A stretch of 34,251 nucleotides of DNA from Magnetococcales bacterium (GCA_015233935.1 JADFXB010000032.1:1-34251), one strand, 5' to 3'. Counted from the stretch's first letter, positions 7,448-16,034 are shown. Program-made: numbers and translations. The notes: a model not told the origin generated them from the sequence alone.

Positions 7448-8158
7448 TCAAGCAGACGCGCCCTCCTCCTTCAACCACAAACAATTGCCCCCCGACTCCT
7501 TTTGCAAAAATTCCAGATAGGCCCGATGGCTCTCCTCCTCCTGGGGTGAAAGATTCCACGCACGGGCCGCCACCACCTTGCGTTCCACCACCTGGGAAGA
7601 CGATGCCACAGCAGCGGGGGTTTCGGTCACCAAATCCAGTTTATACTGGCCACCATCGTTGAGGGCTACATAGACTTCCGCCAGCAAATGGGCGTCCAAC
7701 AGGGCACCATGAAAAGAGCGGCGGGAGTTGTCCACCCCCAATCTTTTGCATAAGGCGTCCAGATTGGCCTGGGCACCGGGAAACTTGCGGCGGGCCATGG
7801 GAATGGTGTCGATGGCCCGACTCATGGCCAAGGGGACCATCTTTAAACGGGCCAGTTCCGCATTGAGAAATCCCATGTCAAAGGCCGCATTATGGATCAC
7901 CAAAGGATCACCACCGATAAAGGCCAAAAACTCCTTGACGATCTCATGAAATTTGGGTGCGTCCGCCACCTTTTCATTGGTGATGCCATGCACCCGGATG
8001 GCATCCTGGGGAATCTCCCGCTCCGGGTTGATATACCACTGCCGCTGCTCCCCTTTGCGCATTCCCAACAATTCCACACACCCCACCTCAACAATGCGGT
8101 GCCCCTCCGCCGGGGAAAAACCCGTGGTCTCGGTATCCAGAACCACCACTCGCGCCAT
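7448..8158 (-). CDS. dnaQ: DNA polymerase III epsilon subunit (3'-5' proofreading exonuclease)
   Basis: 236 residues from the ATG at 8158, with AAGGA about 8 bases upstream. It is a DEDDh exonuclease. ExoI is VVLDTETTGF with Asp8 and Glu10, ExoII is HNAAFDMGFLN with Asp94, and ExoIII is HGALLDAHLLAEVY with His150 and Asp155. Length and a C-terminal tail after the nuclease domain fit bacterial DnaQ (E. coli 243 residues), whose tail binds the polymerase alpha subunit. It removes mispaired bases during replication. It is transcribed away from guaA, sharing a 126-base divergent promoter region. RNase T and other DEDDh enzymes are less likely, given the length and the typical HGALLDA motif. Confidence 0.93.
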   Translation of the reverse strand: MARVVVLDTETTGFSPAEGHRIVEVGCVELLGMRKGEQRQWYINPEREIPQDAIRVHGITNEKVADAPKFHEIVKEFLAFIGGDPLVIHNAAFDMGFLNAELARLKMVPLAMSRAIDTIPMARRKFPGAQANLDALCKRLGVDNSRRSFHGALLDAHLLAEVYVALNDGGQYKLDLVTETPAAVASSSQVVERKVVAARAWNLSPQEEESHRAYLEFLQKESGGNCLWLKEEGASA

Positions 8159-8181
8159 GACCGGATCCTTTTTTTTCTAAA

Positions 8182-8199
8182 ATGGCCGTTCCCGGCCAT
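8182..8199. repeat. 7-bp GC-rich inverted repeat in the dnaQ-guaA divergent region
   Basis: ATGGCCG, loop TTCC, CGGCCAT. Read on the minus strand it falls in the dnaQ leader and is followed by TTTT. Read on the plus strand it lies upstream of guaA. It could be a weak attenuator or a protein-binding site. No function can be shown from sequence. Confidence 0.4.
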
Positions 8200-8284
8200 G
8201 GTGTTTTTCAGCAGCATTTGCTAATATTGATATCAAAGCAAGCCATACCCCACAGGGTAACAAAACAGGGAAAAAAAATCGACC

Positions 8285-9847
8285 ATGTCCCAAGATTTGC
8301 ACGCGGAAAAAATACTGATTCTGGACTTCGGCTCCCAGTATACCCAACTTATCGCCCGCCGGGTGCGGGAGTGTCAGGTCTATTGCGAAATCCATCCGTG
8401 GGACATGTCCCTTGCCGCCATTCAAGCCTTCGCCCCCAAAGGAATCATCCTCTCCGGCGGCCACCAGTCGGTCTATGACCATGAAGCCCCCGCCGTGGAT
8501 CCTGGCATCCTGGCCATGGAGGTGCCCATTCTGGGTATCTGCTACGGCATGCAATGGCTCTCCCACCACCTGGATGGCGGCGTGGCCCCCTCACAAACCC
8601 GTGAATATGGCCCAGCCCGCATTCATCAGGATCAGGTCACCTCTTCCTTTTTCCAGGGCTTTTTCCTGGCAGGACACGCCGACGTTTGGATGAGCCACGG
8701 CGACCATGTGGATCGCCTGCCCAGCGGCTTCCAAGTGGCCGCCCGCAGTGAAAACGGTCTGGTGGCCGCCATGGTCCACGAATCCCGCCACCTCTACGGG
8801 GTGCAGTTCCACCCGGAGGTAAGCCATACCCCACGGGGTGAATTGCTCATTCAAAATTTTGCCCGCCACATTTGTGGGTGCTCCGGCAGTTGGACCTCCG
8901 CCAACGTGGTGGTCCACGCCGTAGAACGCATCCGGCAAATGACCGGCGAAGATGAAGTCATTCTCGGCCTCTCCGGCGGGGTGGACTCCTCGGTGGTGGC
9001 CGCCCTGATCCACCAGGCCATCGGCCCCCGCTTAACCTGCGTCTTTGTGGATAATGGCCTGCTCCGATTAAACGAAGGGGACCAGGTAATGGCCACCTTC
9101 GCCCAGCACATGGGGGTGAAGGTCATTCGGGTGGATGCCTCCCAACGCTTTCTGGGCAAACTGGCAGGCGTCAGCGATCCCGAACAAAAACGCCGCATCA
9201 TCGGTCACACCTTCATCGAAGTCTTTGAAGAAGAAGCCAGTCGCCTGCCCAATGCCCGCTGGCTGGCACAAGGGACCATCTATCCCGACGTGATCGAATC
9301 GGCTGGCTCCCGCACCAAAGTAGCCGCCAACATTAAATCCCACCACAATGTGGGGGGTCTGCCGGAACGCATGGGCCTCAAACTGCTGGAACCCTTGCGG
9401 GAACTCTTCAAGGATGAAGTACGGCTGGTGGGTCTGGAAGTGGGTCTTCCCCGCTCCATGATCTTCCGCCATCCCTTCCCCGGCCCCGGCCTGGGAGTGC
9501 GCATTCTGGGAGAAGTCAGCCGGGAAAAAGCGGATATTCTGCGCCTGGCCGATGCCATTTTCATCGAAGAATTGTACAAGGCCGAACTCTATGACCACAT
9601 TGGCCAGGCCTTCGCCGTCTTTCTGCCGGTGAAAAGCGTGGGGGTTATGGGGGACGGACGCACCTATGATTATGTCATCGCCCTGAGAGCCGTGGAAACC
9701 CGCGACTTTATGACCGCCTCCTGCTACCCCCTTCCCCATGCCCTGTTGGGACGGGTGGCGAACCGAATTGTTAACGAAGTAAAGGGGGTCAACCGGGTGG
9801 TTTTCGATGTCACCTCCAAACCGCCAGGCACCATCGAGTGGGAATAA
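8285..9847 (+). CDS. guaA: GMP synthase (glutamine-hydrolysing)
   Basis: 520 residues. It converts XMP, ATP and glutamine to GMP, the last step of guanine nucleotide synthesis in the cytoplasm. The N-terminal class I amidotransferase domain has ILDFGSQYT, the nucleophile Cys86 in GICYGMQ, and His176/Glu178 in QFHPEVSHT. The ATP-pyrophosphatase domain has the P-loop LSGGVDSS at 229-236. The C-terminal dimerisation domain ends in the invariant [11 protein letters not shown]. The start ATG follows CAGGGA. guaB is not adjacent. The gene stands apart, divergent from dnaQ, with 197 bases before rdgB. No strong terminator is visible after it; a short GGTT-CAC-AACC stem followed by GGGTTTTT at about 9849-9867 is a weak candidate. 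Confidence 0.98.
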   Translation: MSQDLHAEKILILDFGSQYTQLIARRVRECQVYCEIHPWDMSLAAIQAFAPKGIILSGGHQSVYDHEAPAVDPGILAMEVPILGICYGMQWLSHHLDGGVAPSQTREYGPARIHQDQVTSSFFQGFFLAGHADVWMSHGDHVDRLPSGFQVAARSENGLVAAMVHESRHLYGVQFHPEVSHTPRGELLIQNFARHICGCSGSWTSANVVVHAVERIRQMTGEDEVILGLSGGVDSSVVAALIHQAIGPRLTCVFVDNGLLRLNEGDQVMATFAQHMGVKVIRVDASQRFLGKLAGVSDPEQKRRIIGHTFIEVFEEEASRLPNARWLAQGTIYPDVIESAGSRTKVAANIKSHHNVGGLPERMGLKLLEPLRELFKDEVRLVGLEVGLPRSMIFRHPFPGPGLGVRILGEVSREKADILRLADAIFIEELYKAELYDHIGQAFAVFLPVKSVGVMGDGRTYDYVIALRAVETRDFMTASCYPLPHALLGRVANRIVNEVKGVNRVVFDVTSKPPGTIEWE

Positions 9848-9927
9848 TGGTTCACAACCGGGTTTTTCAGAATATTATCAAATCCTTATATTTGACCTTC
9901 CAAAGGCCATAAAGAGGGTTTTGGGAT

Positions 9928-9986
9928 AAAAAATTTTTTTGCTGATACCATTGCTTGACAGCGAACAAAATGAAGAGCAGGATATT
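9928..9986 (+). promoter_or_regulatory. Candidate promoter with A/T tract upstream of rdgB
   Basis: A perfect -35 hexamer TTGACA lies at 9955-9960. It is preceded by a 13-base A6T7 tract (9928-9940) at about the place of an UP element or intrinsic bend. The -10 is poor: GATATT at 9981-9986 would need 20-base spacing, and AGGATA at 18-base spacing matches badly. It is the only promoter-like signal in the 197-base gap before rdgB. Confidence 0.3.
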
Positions 9987-10044
9987 GTTCCACAAGCAGA
10001 AAAACAATTAACCAAGTCACCCCTATGGAGAGGACGCTTAAGCG

Positions 10045-10638
10045 TTGAGACTCGTTCTGGCCACCCGCAATCGCAAAAAAGCGACAGAAATTGTCCGTGT
10101 GTTAGGAGATGCACAAGTTGAAGTTCTGACACTGGACGCCTTTCCCGATTGCCCGGAAGTGGAAGAAGATGGGGAGACCTTCGAGGACAATGCCCGCAAA
10201 AAGGCGTTAACCGTGGCGGCCCATACCGGCCTGCCCGCCCTGGCGGATGATTCGGGTCTCGAAGTGATGGCTTTGGCAGGGGAACCGGGGGTGCGCTCGG
10301 CCCGTTATGCGGGTGAGGGTGCCGACGATGCCGCCAACCTGCAACTGCTGATGGATCGTTTGGGAGAAAATTCTCATCGTGCCGCCCGGTTTGTCTGTGT
10401 GCTGGTGTGGGCGGACGGTGCGGGAGGTAGTCGGAGTTTTTTTGGCACTGTGTCTGGAGAAATCACACACCATGCCAAAGGCAACAACGGATTTGGCTAT
10501 GATCCAGTCTTTCAGCCAACGGGGTTTGACCGCACCTTTGCTGAAATGACCGCCGATGAAAAAGACCGTTTGAGTCATCGGGGAGAAGCCTTACGTGCCT
10601 TTGCAGCGTGGTATAAAAACATGACTCCGGGACAATAG
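10045..10638 (+). CDS. rdgB: dITP/XTP pyrophosphatase (non-canonical purine NTP cleansing)
   Basis: 197 residues beginning at a TTG codon, with GGAGAGG 11 bases upstream. No in-frame ATG is near, and the protein must start here because the conserved substrate loop (LATRNRKK) begins at residue 4. Other family motifs are LPALADDSGLEV, GVRSARYAGE, the NNGFGYDPVF loop and DRLSHRGEAL. The enzyme hydrolyses dITP, XTP and ITP to the monophosphates, keeping deaminated purines out of DNA and RNA. Length matches E. coli RdgB (197). It lies after guaA, also a purine gene, but the gap and the promoter-like signal suggest separate transcription. The rare start codon may lower its expression. Confidence 0.95.
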   Translation: MRLVLATRNRKKATEIVRVLGDAQVEVLTLDAFPDCPEVEEDGETFEDNARKKALTVAAHTGLPALADDSGLEVMALAGEPGVRSARYAGEGADDAANLQLLMDRLGENSHRAARFVCVLVWADGAGGSRSFFGTVSGEITHHAKGNNGFGYDPVFQPTGFDRTFAEMTADEKDRLSHRGEALRAFAAWYKNMTPGQ

Positions 10639-10724
10639 GTTAGGATAACCGAGTTTCGAGAGTTGGATACGTAGTCTTTTACCCACAAAAATACAAGTGA
10701 AAAGAAGCCAAGGAGAAGCCGACT

Positions 10725-11942
10725 ATGTCCAGACTGGTGCCCCCGCACGGTGGCGGTCCCCTCAAACCGCTGTTGCTGGAAGGTGATGCCCTGCAAAATG
10801 GTCTCGCCAAAGCAGCAACCCTCCCCCAGGTTCGCATGACCACTCGTGAATCCTGCGACCTGATCATGCTGGGGATCGGGGCCTTCACCCCGTTGGATGG
10901 CTTCATGGGCAAAGCCGACTGGGAAGGTGTGTGCAAAACCACCCATTTGGCCAATGGTGTCTTCTGGCCCATTCCCATCACCCTCTCCACCACCCCCGAG
11001 GTGGCTGATGGTCTGGCCATTGGCCAGGAAGTCGCCCTGGTGGATGATGAAACCAGCGAAATCCGTGGCATCATGCGGATTGACGAAAAATATTCCATCG
11101 ACAAACTCCTGGAATGCCGCAGCGTCTTCATGACCGAAGACATGGAACACCCCGGTGTGCAAAAGGTCATGGGTCAGCCCGATGTCAACCTGGGCGGTCC
11201 GGTGCAGGTGTTGTCGGAAGGGGAATTTCCCAGCAAGTATGGGGATATCTACATGCGCCCCGCCGAAACCCGTGCCCTGTTCGAGCAGAAAAAATGGCAC
11301 AAGGTGGCCGCCTTCCAAACCCGCAATCCCATGCATCGCTCTCACGAGTTTCTGGCCAAAATTGCCATCGAAACCCTGGATGGCGTGCTGATCCACCAAA
11401 TTCTTGGCAAACTGAAAGCCGGTGACATTCCCGCCGAAGTGCGTGCCGAGGCCATCAACACCCTGGTGGATAAATATTTTGTGCCCGATACCGCCGTGCA
11501 GGCCGGTTATCCCATGGAAATGCGTTATGCCGGCCCCAAGGAAGCCCTGCTGCACGCCGTCTTCCGGCAAAACTATGGCTGCTCCCACCTGATTGTGGGT
11601 CGCGACCATGCGGGCGTGGGTGACTACTACGGTCCCTTCGATGCCCAATACATTTTCGATCAGGTTTCCGAAAGCGAACTGCAAACCCGTCCCCTGAAGA
11701 TTGACTGGACCTTCTATTGCTACAAGTGCGAAGGCATGGCCTCCATGAAGACCTGCCCCCACGGCAAAGATGATCGCCTGTTGCTCTCCGGGACCAAGTT
11801 GCGCAAAATGCTGTCCGACGGCGACGATGTACCCCGCGAGTTCAGCCGTCCCGAAGTGCTGGAAATCCTCAAAGCGTATTACGCCTCCCTCAAAGAAGGC
11901 GAGAAGGTTGATATCAAGCTGCATAAGGCAGCAACAGGCTGA
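10725..11942 (+). CDS. sat: Sulfate adenylyltransferase (dissimilatory type ATP sulfurylase)
   Basis: 405 residues with AAGGAG ahead of the ATG. It catalyses ATP + sulfate = APS + pyrophosphate; in sulfur oxidisers it runs toward ATP. Nucleotide-binding motifs are [11 protein letters not shown] (198-208) and GRDHAG (292-297), followed by [10 protein letters not shown]. Cysteines 332, 335 and 344 with His346 resemble the zinc site of prokaryotic homotetrameric Sat. There is no APS-kinase domain, so it is not the assimilatory fusion, and no CysD/CysN pair is present. Codon use is strongly biased to one codon per amino acid, like aprBA, a sign of high expression. It is first in sat-aprB-aprA, with 111 bases and a strong stem-loop before aprB. 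Confidence 0.97.
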   Translation: MSRLVPPHGGGPLKPLLLEGDALQNGLAKAATLPQVRMTTRESCDLIMLGIGAFTPLDGFMGKADWEGVCKTTHLANGVFWPIPITLSTTPEVADGLAIGQEVALVDDETSEIRGIMRIDEKYSIDKLLECRSVFMTEDMEHPGVQKVMGQPDVNLGGPVQVLSEGEFPSKYGDIYMRPAETRALFEQKKWHKVAAFQTRNPMHRSHEFLAKIAIETLDGVLIHQILGKLKAGDIPAEVRAEAINTLVDKYFVPDTAVQAGYPMEMRYAGPKEALLHAVFRQNYGCSHLIVGRDHAGVGDYYGPFDAQYIFDQVSESELQTRPLKIDWTFYCYKCEGMASMKTCPHGKDDRLLLSGTKLRKMLSDGDDVPREFSRPEVLEILKAYYASLKEGEKVDIKLHKAATG

Positions 11943-11947
11943 TTCCG

Positions 11948-11992
11948 GGTCTTATGGGGGGTCCTCCCACAAAGAGGCCCCCCGGCAAGACC
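11948..11992 (+). promoter_or_regulatory. Very stable stem-loop between sat and aprB
   Basis: The outer stem is GGTCTT (11948-11953) with AAGACC (11987-11992). The inner stem is GGGGGG plus CCTC (11956-11966, one bulged T) with GAGG plus CCCCCC (11974-11983). The loop is CCCACAA. No T-run follows, so it is unlikely to be an intrinsic terminator. It begins 6 bases after the sat stop codon. It could protect the sat mRNA 3' end, or mark a processing site that lets aprBA mRNA accumulate separately. Confidence 0.65.
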
Positions 11993-12053
11993 ATGGGAGT
12001 CATAGTAAGCGTCTCCACAGACCAGGGTTGTAAAAAACGAAGGAGAGAACAGA

Positions 12054-12485
12054 ATGCCGAGTTGTGTAATCAACGAAAAGTGCGATGGTTGCAAAGGTCA
12101 AGACAAGACCGCTTGCATGTACATCTGCCCCAACAACCTGATGAAACTGGACAAAGAGCGCAGCCGCGCTTACAACCAGGAACCCGAACAGTGCTGGGAG
12201 TGCTACTCCTGTGTGAAAATCTGCCCCCAGCAGGCCATTGAAGTGCGTGCCTATGCCGATATCGTCCCCATGGGCGGTGCCGTGGTTCCCTTGCGTGGTT
12301 CCGACTCCATCATGTGGACCATCAAGTTCCGTAACGGCAACGTGAAACGGTTCAAATTCCCCATTCGTACCACTGCCGAGGGATCGGTGGATCCTTACGC
12401 TGGCAAGCCAACCACGGATATTGCCAACATTGGCAAACCTGGTTTCTACACCCATACCGGCCCCCTGCCCACCATCAATGGCTGA
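12054..12485 (+). CDS. aprB: Adenylylsulfate (APS) reductase beta subunit, ferredoxin-like
   Basis: 143 residues. It is the electron-transfer subunit of APS reductase and carries two [4Fe-4S] clusters. The eight ligands are Cys10, 13, 21, 25, 47, 50, 53 and 57. This spacing matches the structurally known AprB, including the Asp-Lys-Thr insertion between Cys13 and Cys21. Trp48 between Cys47 and Cys50 is the residue thought to help pass electrons between cluster and FAD subunit. The C-terminal tail (from about 70) is the arm that wraps around AprA. The start follows GAAGGAGAGA. aprA begins 47 bases downstream with its own ribosome site. The pair is cytoplasmic and either oxidises sulfite + AMP to APS or runs in reverse. 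Confidence 0.97.
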   Translation: MPSCVINEKCDGCKGQDKTACMYICPNNLMKLDKERSRAYNQEPEQCWECYSCVKICPQQAIEVRAYADIVPMGGAVVPLRGSDSIMWTIKFRNGNVKRFKFPIRTTAEGSVDPYAGKPTTDIANIGKPGFYTHTGPLPTING

Positions 12486-12532
12486 GCAACCAGAACCTTG
12501 GCATTTGGCTGAATTAGAGGAGAATTTTGACC

Positions 12533-14497
12533 ATGGGAAGCTTTGGAAATCCCGATCTCGTTGAAATCGAAACAGACATTCTCATCATCGGTGGCGGTAT
12601 GGCCGCTTGTGGTGCCGCCGTTGAACTGATGCGTTGGGCTCCTGAAGGCATGCGTATCCGCTTGGTGGACAAAGCCGCCATGGAGCGTTCTGGTGCCGTC
12701 GCCATGGGTCTGTCCGCCATCAATACCTACCTGGGCGAACAGGATCCCAAGGACTATGTGCGCATGGTGGCCAACGACCTCATGGGTATCGTCCGCGATG
12801 ACCTGATCTTCGACGTGGGCCGTCATGTGGACGACTCCGTCAACCTGTTTGAAGAATGGGGCCTCCCCATTTGGAAACAGCCCGGTGACGAAGACAAATC
12901 CCTCAAAGAGGGTGGCATGCCCGTCCGTTCCGGCAAATGGCAGATCATGATCAACGGCGAAAGCTACAAAGTGATCGTCGCCGAAGCCGCCAAAAAAGCC
13001 CTGGGCATGGATCGCATCCAAGAGCGTATCTTCATCGTCAAGCTGATGCTGGACTCCAACAAAGAAAACCAGATCGCTGGTGCCGTTGGCTTCAGCAACC
13101 GTGAAGACAAAATCTACGTCTACCGCGCCAAATCCATCCTGCTGGTGGCTGGCGGTGCGGTGAACGTCTTCCGTCCCCGTAGCGTGGCTGAAGGTATGGG
13201 TCGTACCTGGTATCCCGTTTGGAATGCCGGTTCCACCTATGCCATGGCCGCCGAAGTGGGTGCCGAACTCACCATGATGGAAAACCGTTTCGTCCCCGCC
13301 CGCTTCAAGGACGGTTACGGACCGGTGGGTGCCTGGTTCCTGCTCTTCAAAGCCAAAGCCACCAATGGCAAAGGCGAAGACTACCTGGTCAAAAACAAGG
13401 CCATGTTGGATCAATATCCTCCCTATGGCCAGTCCAAAGTTCCCGCCACCTGCCTGCGCAACCACCTGATGATGAAGGAAATGCGTGAAGGCCGTGGTCC
13501 CATCATGATGCGTACCGACATCGCATTGCAGACCCTGGCCAAGCAGTACGAAGAAGAATTCGGCGAAAAAGATGCCAAGAAGAAGATCAAGCATCTGGAA
13601 GCCGAAGCTTGGGAAGACTTTCTCGATATGTGTATCGGCCAGGCTGGTGTGTGGGCTGGTGAAAACATCGAACCGGAAGTGCGTCCTTCCGAACTGATGC
13701 CCACCGAACCCTACTTCCTGGGTTCCCATTCCGGCTGCTGCGGCATCTGGGTGTCTGGTCAGACCGATATCTCTCCCACCGAATGGTGCTGGGGCAGCAA
13801 TCCCCCCGCTCCTGGTGCGGATCCCGGTCCTCAAACCGCCACCTACACCCGCATGACCACCGTTCGCGGTCTCTTCACCGCTGGTGACGGCGTGGGTGCT
13901 TCCGGCCACAAATTCTCCTCCGGCTCCCATGCCGAAGGTCGTATCGCGGCCAAAGCTTTGATCCAGTACGCCATGGACAACAAAGATTTCGTCCCCACTC
14001 TGCCCCGTACCGCCAGCGAGTTGGCCGAAGAAATCTATGCCCCCGTCCGCAACTATCTGGAGCATTGCAACTACACCACCGCTGAAGATGTCAACCCCAA
14101 CTACATCACTCCCAAGATGCTGCAATCCCGTTTGCAGAAAATCATGGACGAGTATGTTGCCGGTGTGGGCAGCTTCTACACCACCAACGAAACCCTCATG
14201 ACCATGGGTCTGGCCAAATTGCAGGAGCTGAAGATCGACTCCAAGAAAATGCGTGCCAAAGACCTGCATGAGCTGATGCGTGCTTGGGAAAACTATCACC
14301 GCATCCTGGCCGGTGAAGCCCACCTGCGTCACATGTTGTTCCGCAAAGAAACCCGTTATCCCGGTTTCTACTACAACATGGACTACGACTTTGTGGACGA
14401 AGTGAACTGGAAATGCTTCGTCAACTCCCGCATCGATCCGAAAACCGGTGAATGGGTTGCCTTCAAACGCGCCCACATCGACCTGGTTGCCAAGTAA
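12533..14497 (+). CDS. aprA: Adenylylsulfate (APS) reductase alpha subunit, FAD-binding
   Basis: 654 residues from the ATG at 12533, behind AGAGGAGA; a TTG two codons earlier is not needed. The FAD dinucleotide fold is ILIIGGGMAACGAAVEL at 16-32. The segments AGGAVNVFRPRSVAEGMGR and NRFVPARFKDGYGPVGAW are characteristic of AprA, the latter probably supplying an active-site Arg. The enzyme forms APS from sulfite and AMP (sulfur oxidation) or reduces APS (sulfate reduction). Direction cannot be proved here. No qmoABC, aprM, dsr or hdr gene is in the window, so its membrane electron partner is unknown. The gene ends in a strong terminator 22 bases after its stop. Codon bias is extreme, which also leaves a long open antisense frame. 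Confidence 0.97.
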   Translation: MGSFGNPDLVEIETDILIIGGGMAACGAAVELMRWAPEGMRIRLVDKAAMERSGAVAMGLSAINTYLGEQDPKDYVRMVANDLMGIVRDDLIFDVGRHVDDSVNLFEEWGLPIWKQPGDEDKSLKEGGMPVRSGKWQIMINGESYKVIVAEAAKKALGMDRIQERIFIVKLMLDSNKENQIAGAVGFSNREDKIYVYRAKSILLVAGGAVNVFRPRSVAEGMGRTWYPVWNAGSTYAMAAEVGAELTMMENRFVPARFKDGYGPVGAWFLLFKAKATNGKGEDYLVKNKAMLDQYPPYGQSKVPATCLRNHLMMKEMREGRGPIMMRTDIALQTLAKQYEEEFGEKDAKKKIKHLEAEAWEDFLDMCIGQAGVWAGENIEPEVRPSELMPTEPYFLGSHSGCCGIWVSGQTDISPTEWCWGSNPPAPGADPGPQTATYTRMTTVRGLFTAGDGVGASGHKFSSGSHAEGRIAAKALIQYAMDNKDFVPTLPRTASELAEEIYAPVRNYLEHCNYTTAEDVNPNYITPKMLQSRLQKIMDEYVAGVGSFYTTNETLMTMGLAKLQELKIDSKKMRAKDLHELMRAWENYHRILAGEAHLRHMLFRKETRYPGFYYNMDYDFVDEVNWKCFVNSRIDPKTGEWVAFKRAHIDLVAK

Positions 14498-14519
14498 GAT
14501 GGGGATGTTGCTGTAACAG

Positions 14520-14549
14520 AAAAAGGCACCCGCAAGGGTGCCTTTTTTT
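14520..14549 (+). terminator. Rho-independent terminator after aprA
   Basis: A5 tract, stem GGCACCC (14525-14531), GCAA tetraloop, stem GGGTGCC (14536-14542), then T7 (14543-14549). It is textbook in form. It closes the sat-aprBA unit and sits directly before the ribosome site of the next small gene. Confidence 0.95.
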
Positions 14550-14565
14550 CTTGAAGGAGACGGGA

Positions 14566-14868
14566 ATGAAATCAACAAGGTTGCTTTTTTGTACCCTATC
14601 TCTGGCTCTGACGCTCCAACTATCCTCGGCCGCCCCACCTGCCGCTGCCCACAAAGCTGCTGGCGCAACCAACGATCCCTGCGGTCCCCCTCTGCAAATT
14701 GGTGCCAGGGTCAAATCCATCCCCAAAGATCCCCGTACCCAACAAAATTGCGCCGCCACCAACCCGGCTGCCGCCCCCACCAAAATTCCCGCCAATCAGG
14801 CAACACGCCCTGGCCTTAATCCCAACACACCCGGTGGCATGAAATACACCATCCGCGGTCAACGTTAG
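14566..14868 (+). CDS. Small secreted protein of unknown function
   Basis: 100 residues from the ATG at 14566, with GAAGGAG 7 bases upstream. The same frame is open further upstream, but the ribosome site and signal peptide fix this start. Residues 1-22 form a signal peptide (MKSTRLLFC..LSSA) with probable cleavage before AP. The mature part of about 78 residues is rich in Ala, Pro, Asn and Gly. It has two cysteines, in NDPCGPP and QQNCAATN, that could form a disulfide. I recognise no family. Its ribosome site lies only about 2-8 bases after the aprA terminator T-run, so it is expressed either by read-through or from a promoter inside aprA. A link to sulfur metabolism is possible but unproven. 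Confidence 0.7.
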   Translation: MKSTRLLFCTLSLALTLQLSSAAPPAAAHKAAGATNDPCGPPLQIGARVKSIPKDPRTQQNCAATNPAAAPTKIPANQATRPGLNPNTPGGMKYTIRGQR

Positions 14869-14873
14869 GACAC

Positions 14874-14923
14874 GTTTTCAATTTACCCACTCCCTGCTGC
14901 TCCACATTGAAAACACCCATTTT
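14874..14923 (+). terminator. Weak candidate terminator after the small secreted gene
   Basis: GTTTTCAAT (14874-14882) and ATTGAAAAC (14906-14914) form a perfect 9-bp AT-rich stem with a 23-base loop. It is followed after a few bases by a T-rich stretch. The stem begins 5 bases after the stop codon. The long loop and AT-rich stem make termination inefficient at best. Confidence 0.35.
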
Positions 14924-14934
14924 TCTGATTACAC

Positions 14935-14962
14935 TTGACAGATTGGAATAAGGCTTTTTACT
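14935..14962 (+). promoter_or_regulatory. Candidate sigma-70-type promoter for the Rpn-like gene
   Basis: -35 TTGACA (14935-14940), 16-base spacer, -10 TTTACT (14957-14962; four of six consensus bases). It ends 20 bases before the start codon of the nuclease gene, so any leader would be very short. Confidence 0.45.
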
Positions 14963-14982
14963 CCCACCATTAAAGGTTTAAG

Positions 14983-15993
14983 ATGCCCCAGGAAGATGGT
15001 CAAGGCCAGCCAGACGAGTACGACTCACCATGGAAAGAGGTGATCAAGGCCTGTTTCAAAGACTTTATGGGGTTTTTCCTTCCGGCAGCCCATGATGCCA
15101 TCAACTGGCAGCATTCTCCTGAATTTTTGGACAAAGAGCTGGACCGAATTACCAAAGAAGCCCAAGCCAAAAATCGCCGTGTTGACTTGCTGGTCAAGGT
15201 ATGGTTAAAAAATGGCCATGAGCTTTGGATCTTGATTCATATCGAAATTCAGGGTGACCGGGAACCGGACTTTCCCGAACGCATGTACACCTGTCAGTAC
15301 CGTGCCTACGACCTGCACCGCAGGCCGGTCATCGGTTTGGCCATTTTGGCGGATGAGGATGCAAGCTGGCGGGTTTCCGAGTATCGACAGGAACTGTTCG
15401 GTTCAGAGGTTGTCTATAAATTTAATATGGTCAAGTTGTTGGATTATCAAGATCATTTATCAGATTTGGCACAGTCGGACAACCCGTTTGCCGTGGTGAC
15501 CCTGGCCCACCTTCGTGCCAAACAGACCAGGAACAATCCTGAAGAACGCTTGCAGGTAAAAATTCAAATCATCCGCAACCTTTACAAGCGCGGCTTTACC
15601 CGGCAGCAAATTCTTGACCTGTTCCGGTTCATCGACTGGATACTCAACCTGTCCAAAGAAGCCGATCTTAGATTCTGGGAAGAACTATCCACTTTTGAGG
15701 AGACCCAAAAAATGCCTTACATCACGAGTGTGCAGCGCATTGGCGAGGAAATTGGTGAACTTAGAGGTGAACTTAGAGGTGAGCTTAGAGGTGAGCTTAG
15801 AGGTGAGCTTAGAGGTGAGCTTAGAGGTGAAAAAAGGGGTAGAGCGGAAACGCTGTTGGAGCTGCTCCAGGAACGTTTTGGTGCGGTTCCCGACTGGGTA
15901 CGTTCTAAACTGGTCGAGGCCGATCTGGACACCCTGAAGGGATGGAGCAAAAAAATCTTTGGTGCGGAAAAGATTGAACAAATTTTCCAATAG
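14983..15993 (+). CDS. Rpn/PD-(D/E)XK nuclease-family transposase-like protein with GELR repeats and DUF4351-like tail
   Basis: 336 residues. The N-terminal half has the restriction-endonuclease-like core of the Rpn/YhgA group. Asp68 lies in RRVDLLVKV and the Glu-x-Gln pair in IHIEIQ (Glu88, Gln90), followed by FPERMYTCQYRAYDLH. These proteins are often annotated as putative transposases or recombination-promoting nucleases. Residues 258-281 are six exact copies of GELR, then GEKRG, and the tail (LLELLQERFGAVPDWVRSKL, then DLDTLKGWSKKIF) resembles DUF4351. No transposon ends or target duplications are visible. It is convergent with maeB, with 41 bases between the stop codons and no clear terminator. 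Codon use is less biased than in apr, consistent with an accessory gene. Confidence 0.85.
   Translation: MPQEDGQGQPDEYDSPWKEVIKACFKDFMGFFLPAAHDAINWQHSPEFLDKELDRITKEAQAKNRRVDLLVKVWLKNGHELWILIHIEIQGDREPDFPERMYTCQYRAYDLHRRPVIGLAILADEDASWRVSEYRQELFGSEVVYKFNMVKLLDYQDHLSDLAQSDNPFAVVTLAHLRAKQTRNNPEERLQVKIQIIRNLYKRGFTRQQILDLFRFIDWILNLSKEADLRFWEELSTFEETQKMPYITSVQRIGEEIGELRGELRGELRGELRGELRGELRGEKRGRAETLLELLQERFGAVPDWVRSKLVEADLDTLKGWSKKIFGAEKIEQIFQ
15754..15825 (+). repeat. Six tandem 12-bp repeats inside the Rpn-like gene
   Basis: The unit is GGTGARCTTAGA, encoding Gly-Glu-Leu-Arg. The first two copies have GAA and the next four GAG at the Glu codon; otherwise they are identical. A partial seventh copy (GGTGA) follows. 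The near-identity of four units points to recent slippage expansion. Gain or loss of units keeps the reading frame. Confidence 0.95.
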
Positions 15994-16034
15994 CCCTGTC
16001 AGCTATGACCAAAGACCACACAAAGGTATACGAG

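Noticed and set aside
10575..11924. 449-codon open frame antisense to sat
   Set aside because: Same cause as the aprA shadow: biased codons on the plus strand leave the reverse frame open. sat is unambiguous.
12446..14668. 740-codon open frame antisense to aprA
   Set aside because: It mirrors the strong codon bias of aprA, has a low-complexity His/Gly/Phe-rich translation, no ribosome site and no recognisable domain. It is a shadow frame.
15754..15825. CRISPR array
   Set aside because: The repeats are 12-base, contiguous and in frame with no spacers; they encode GELR units.
14983..15993. Insertion sequence around the Rpn/transposase-like gene
   Set aside because: No terminal inverted repeats or direct target duplications were seen, and the family name transposase reflects homology rather than demonstrated mobility.
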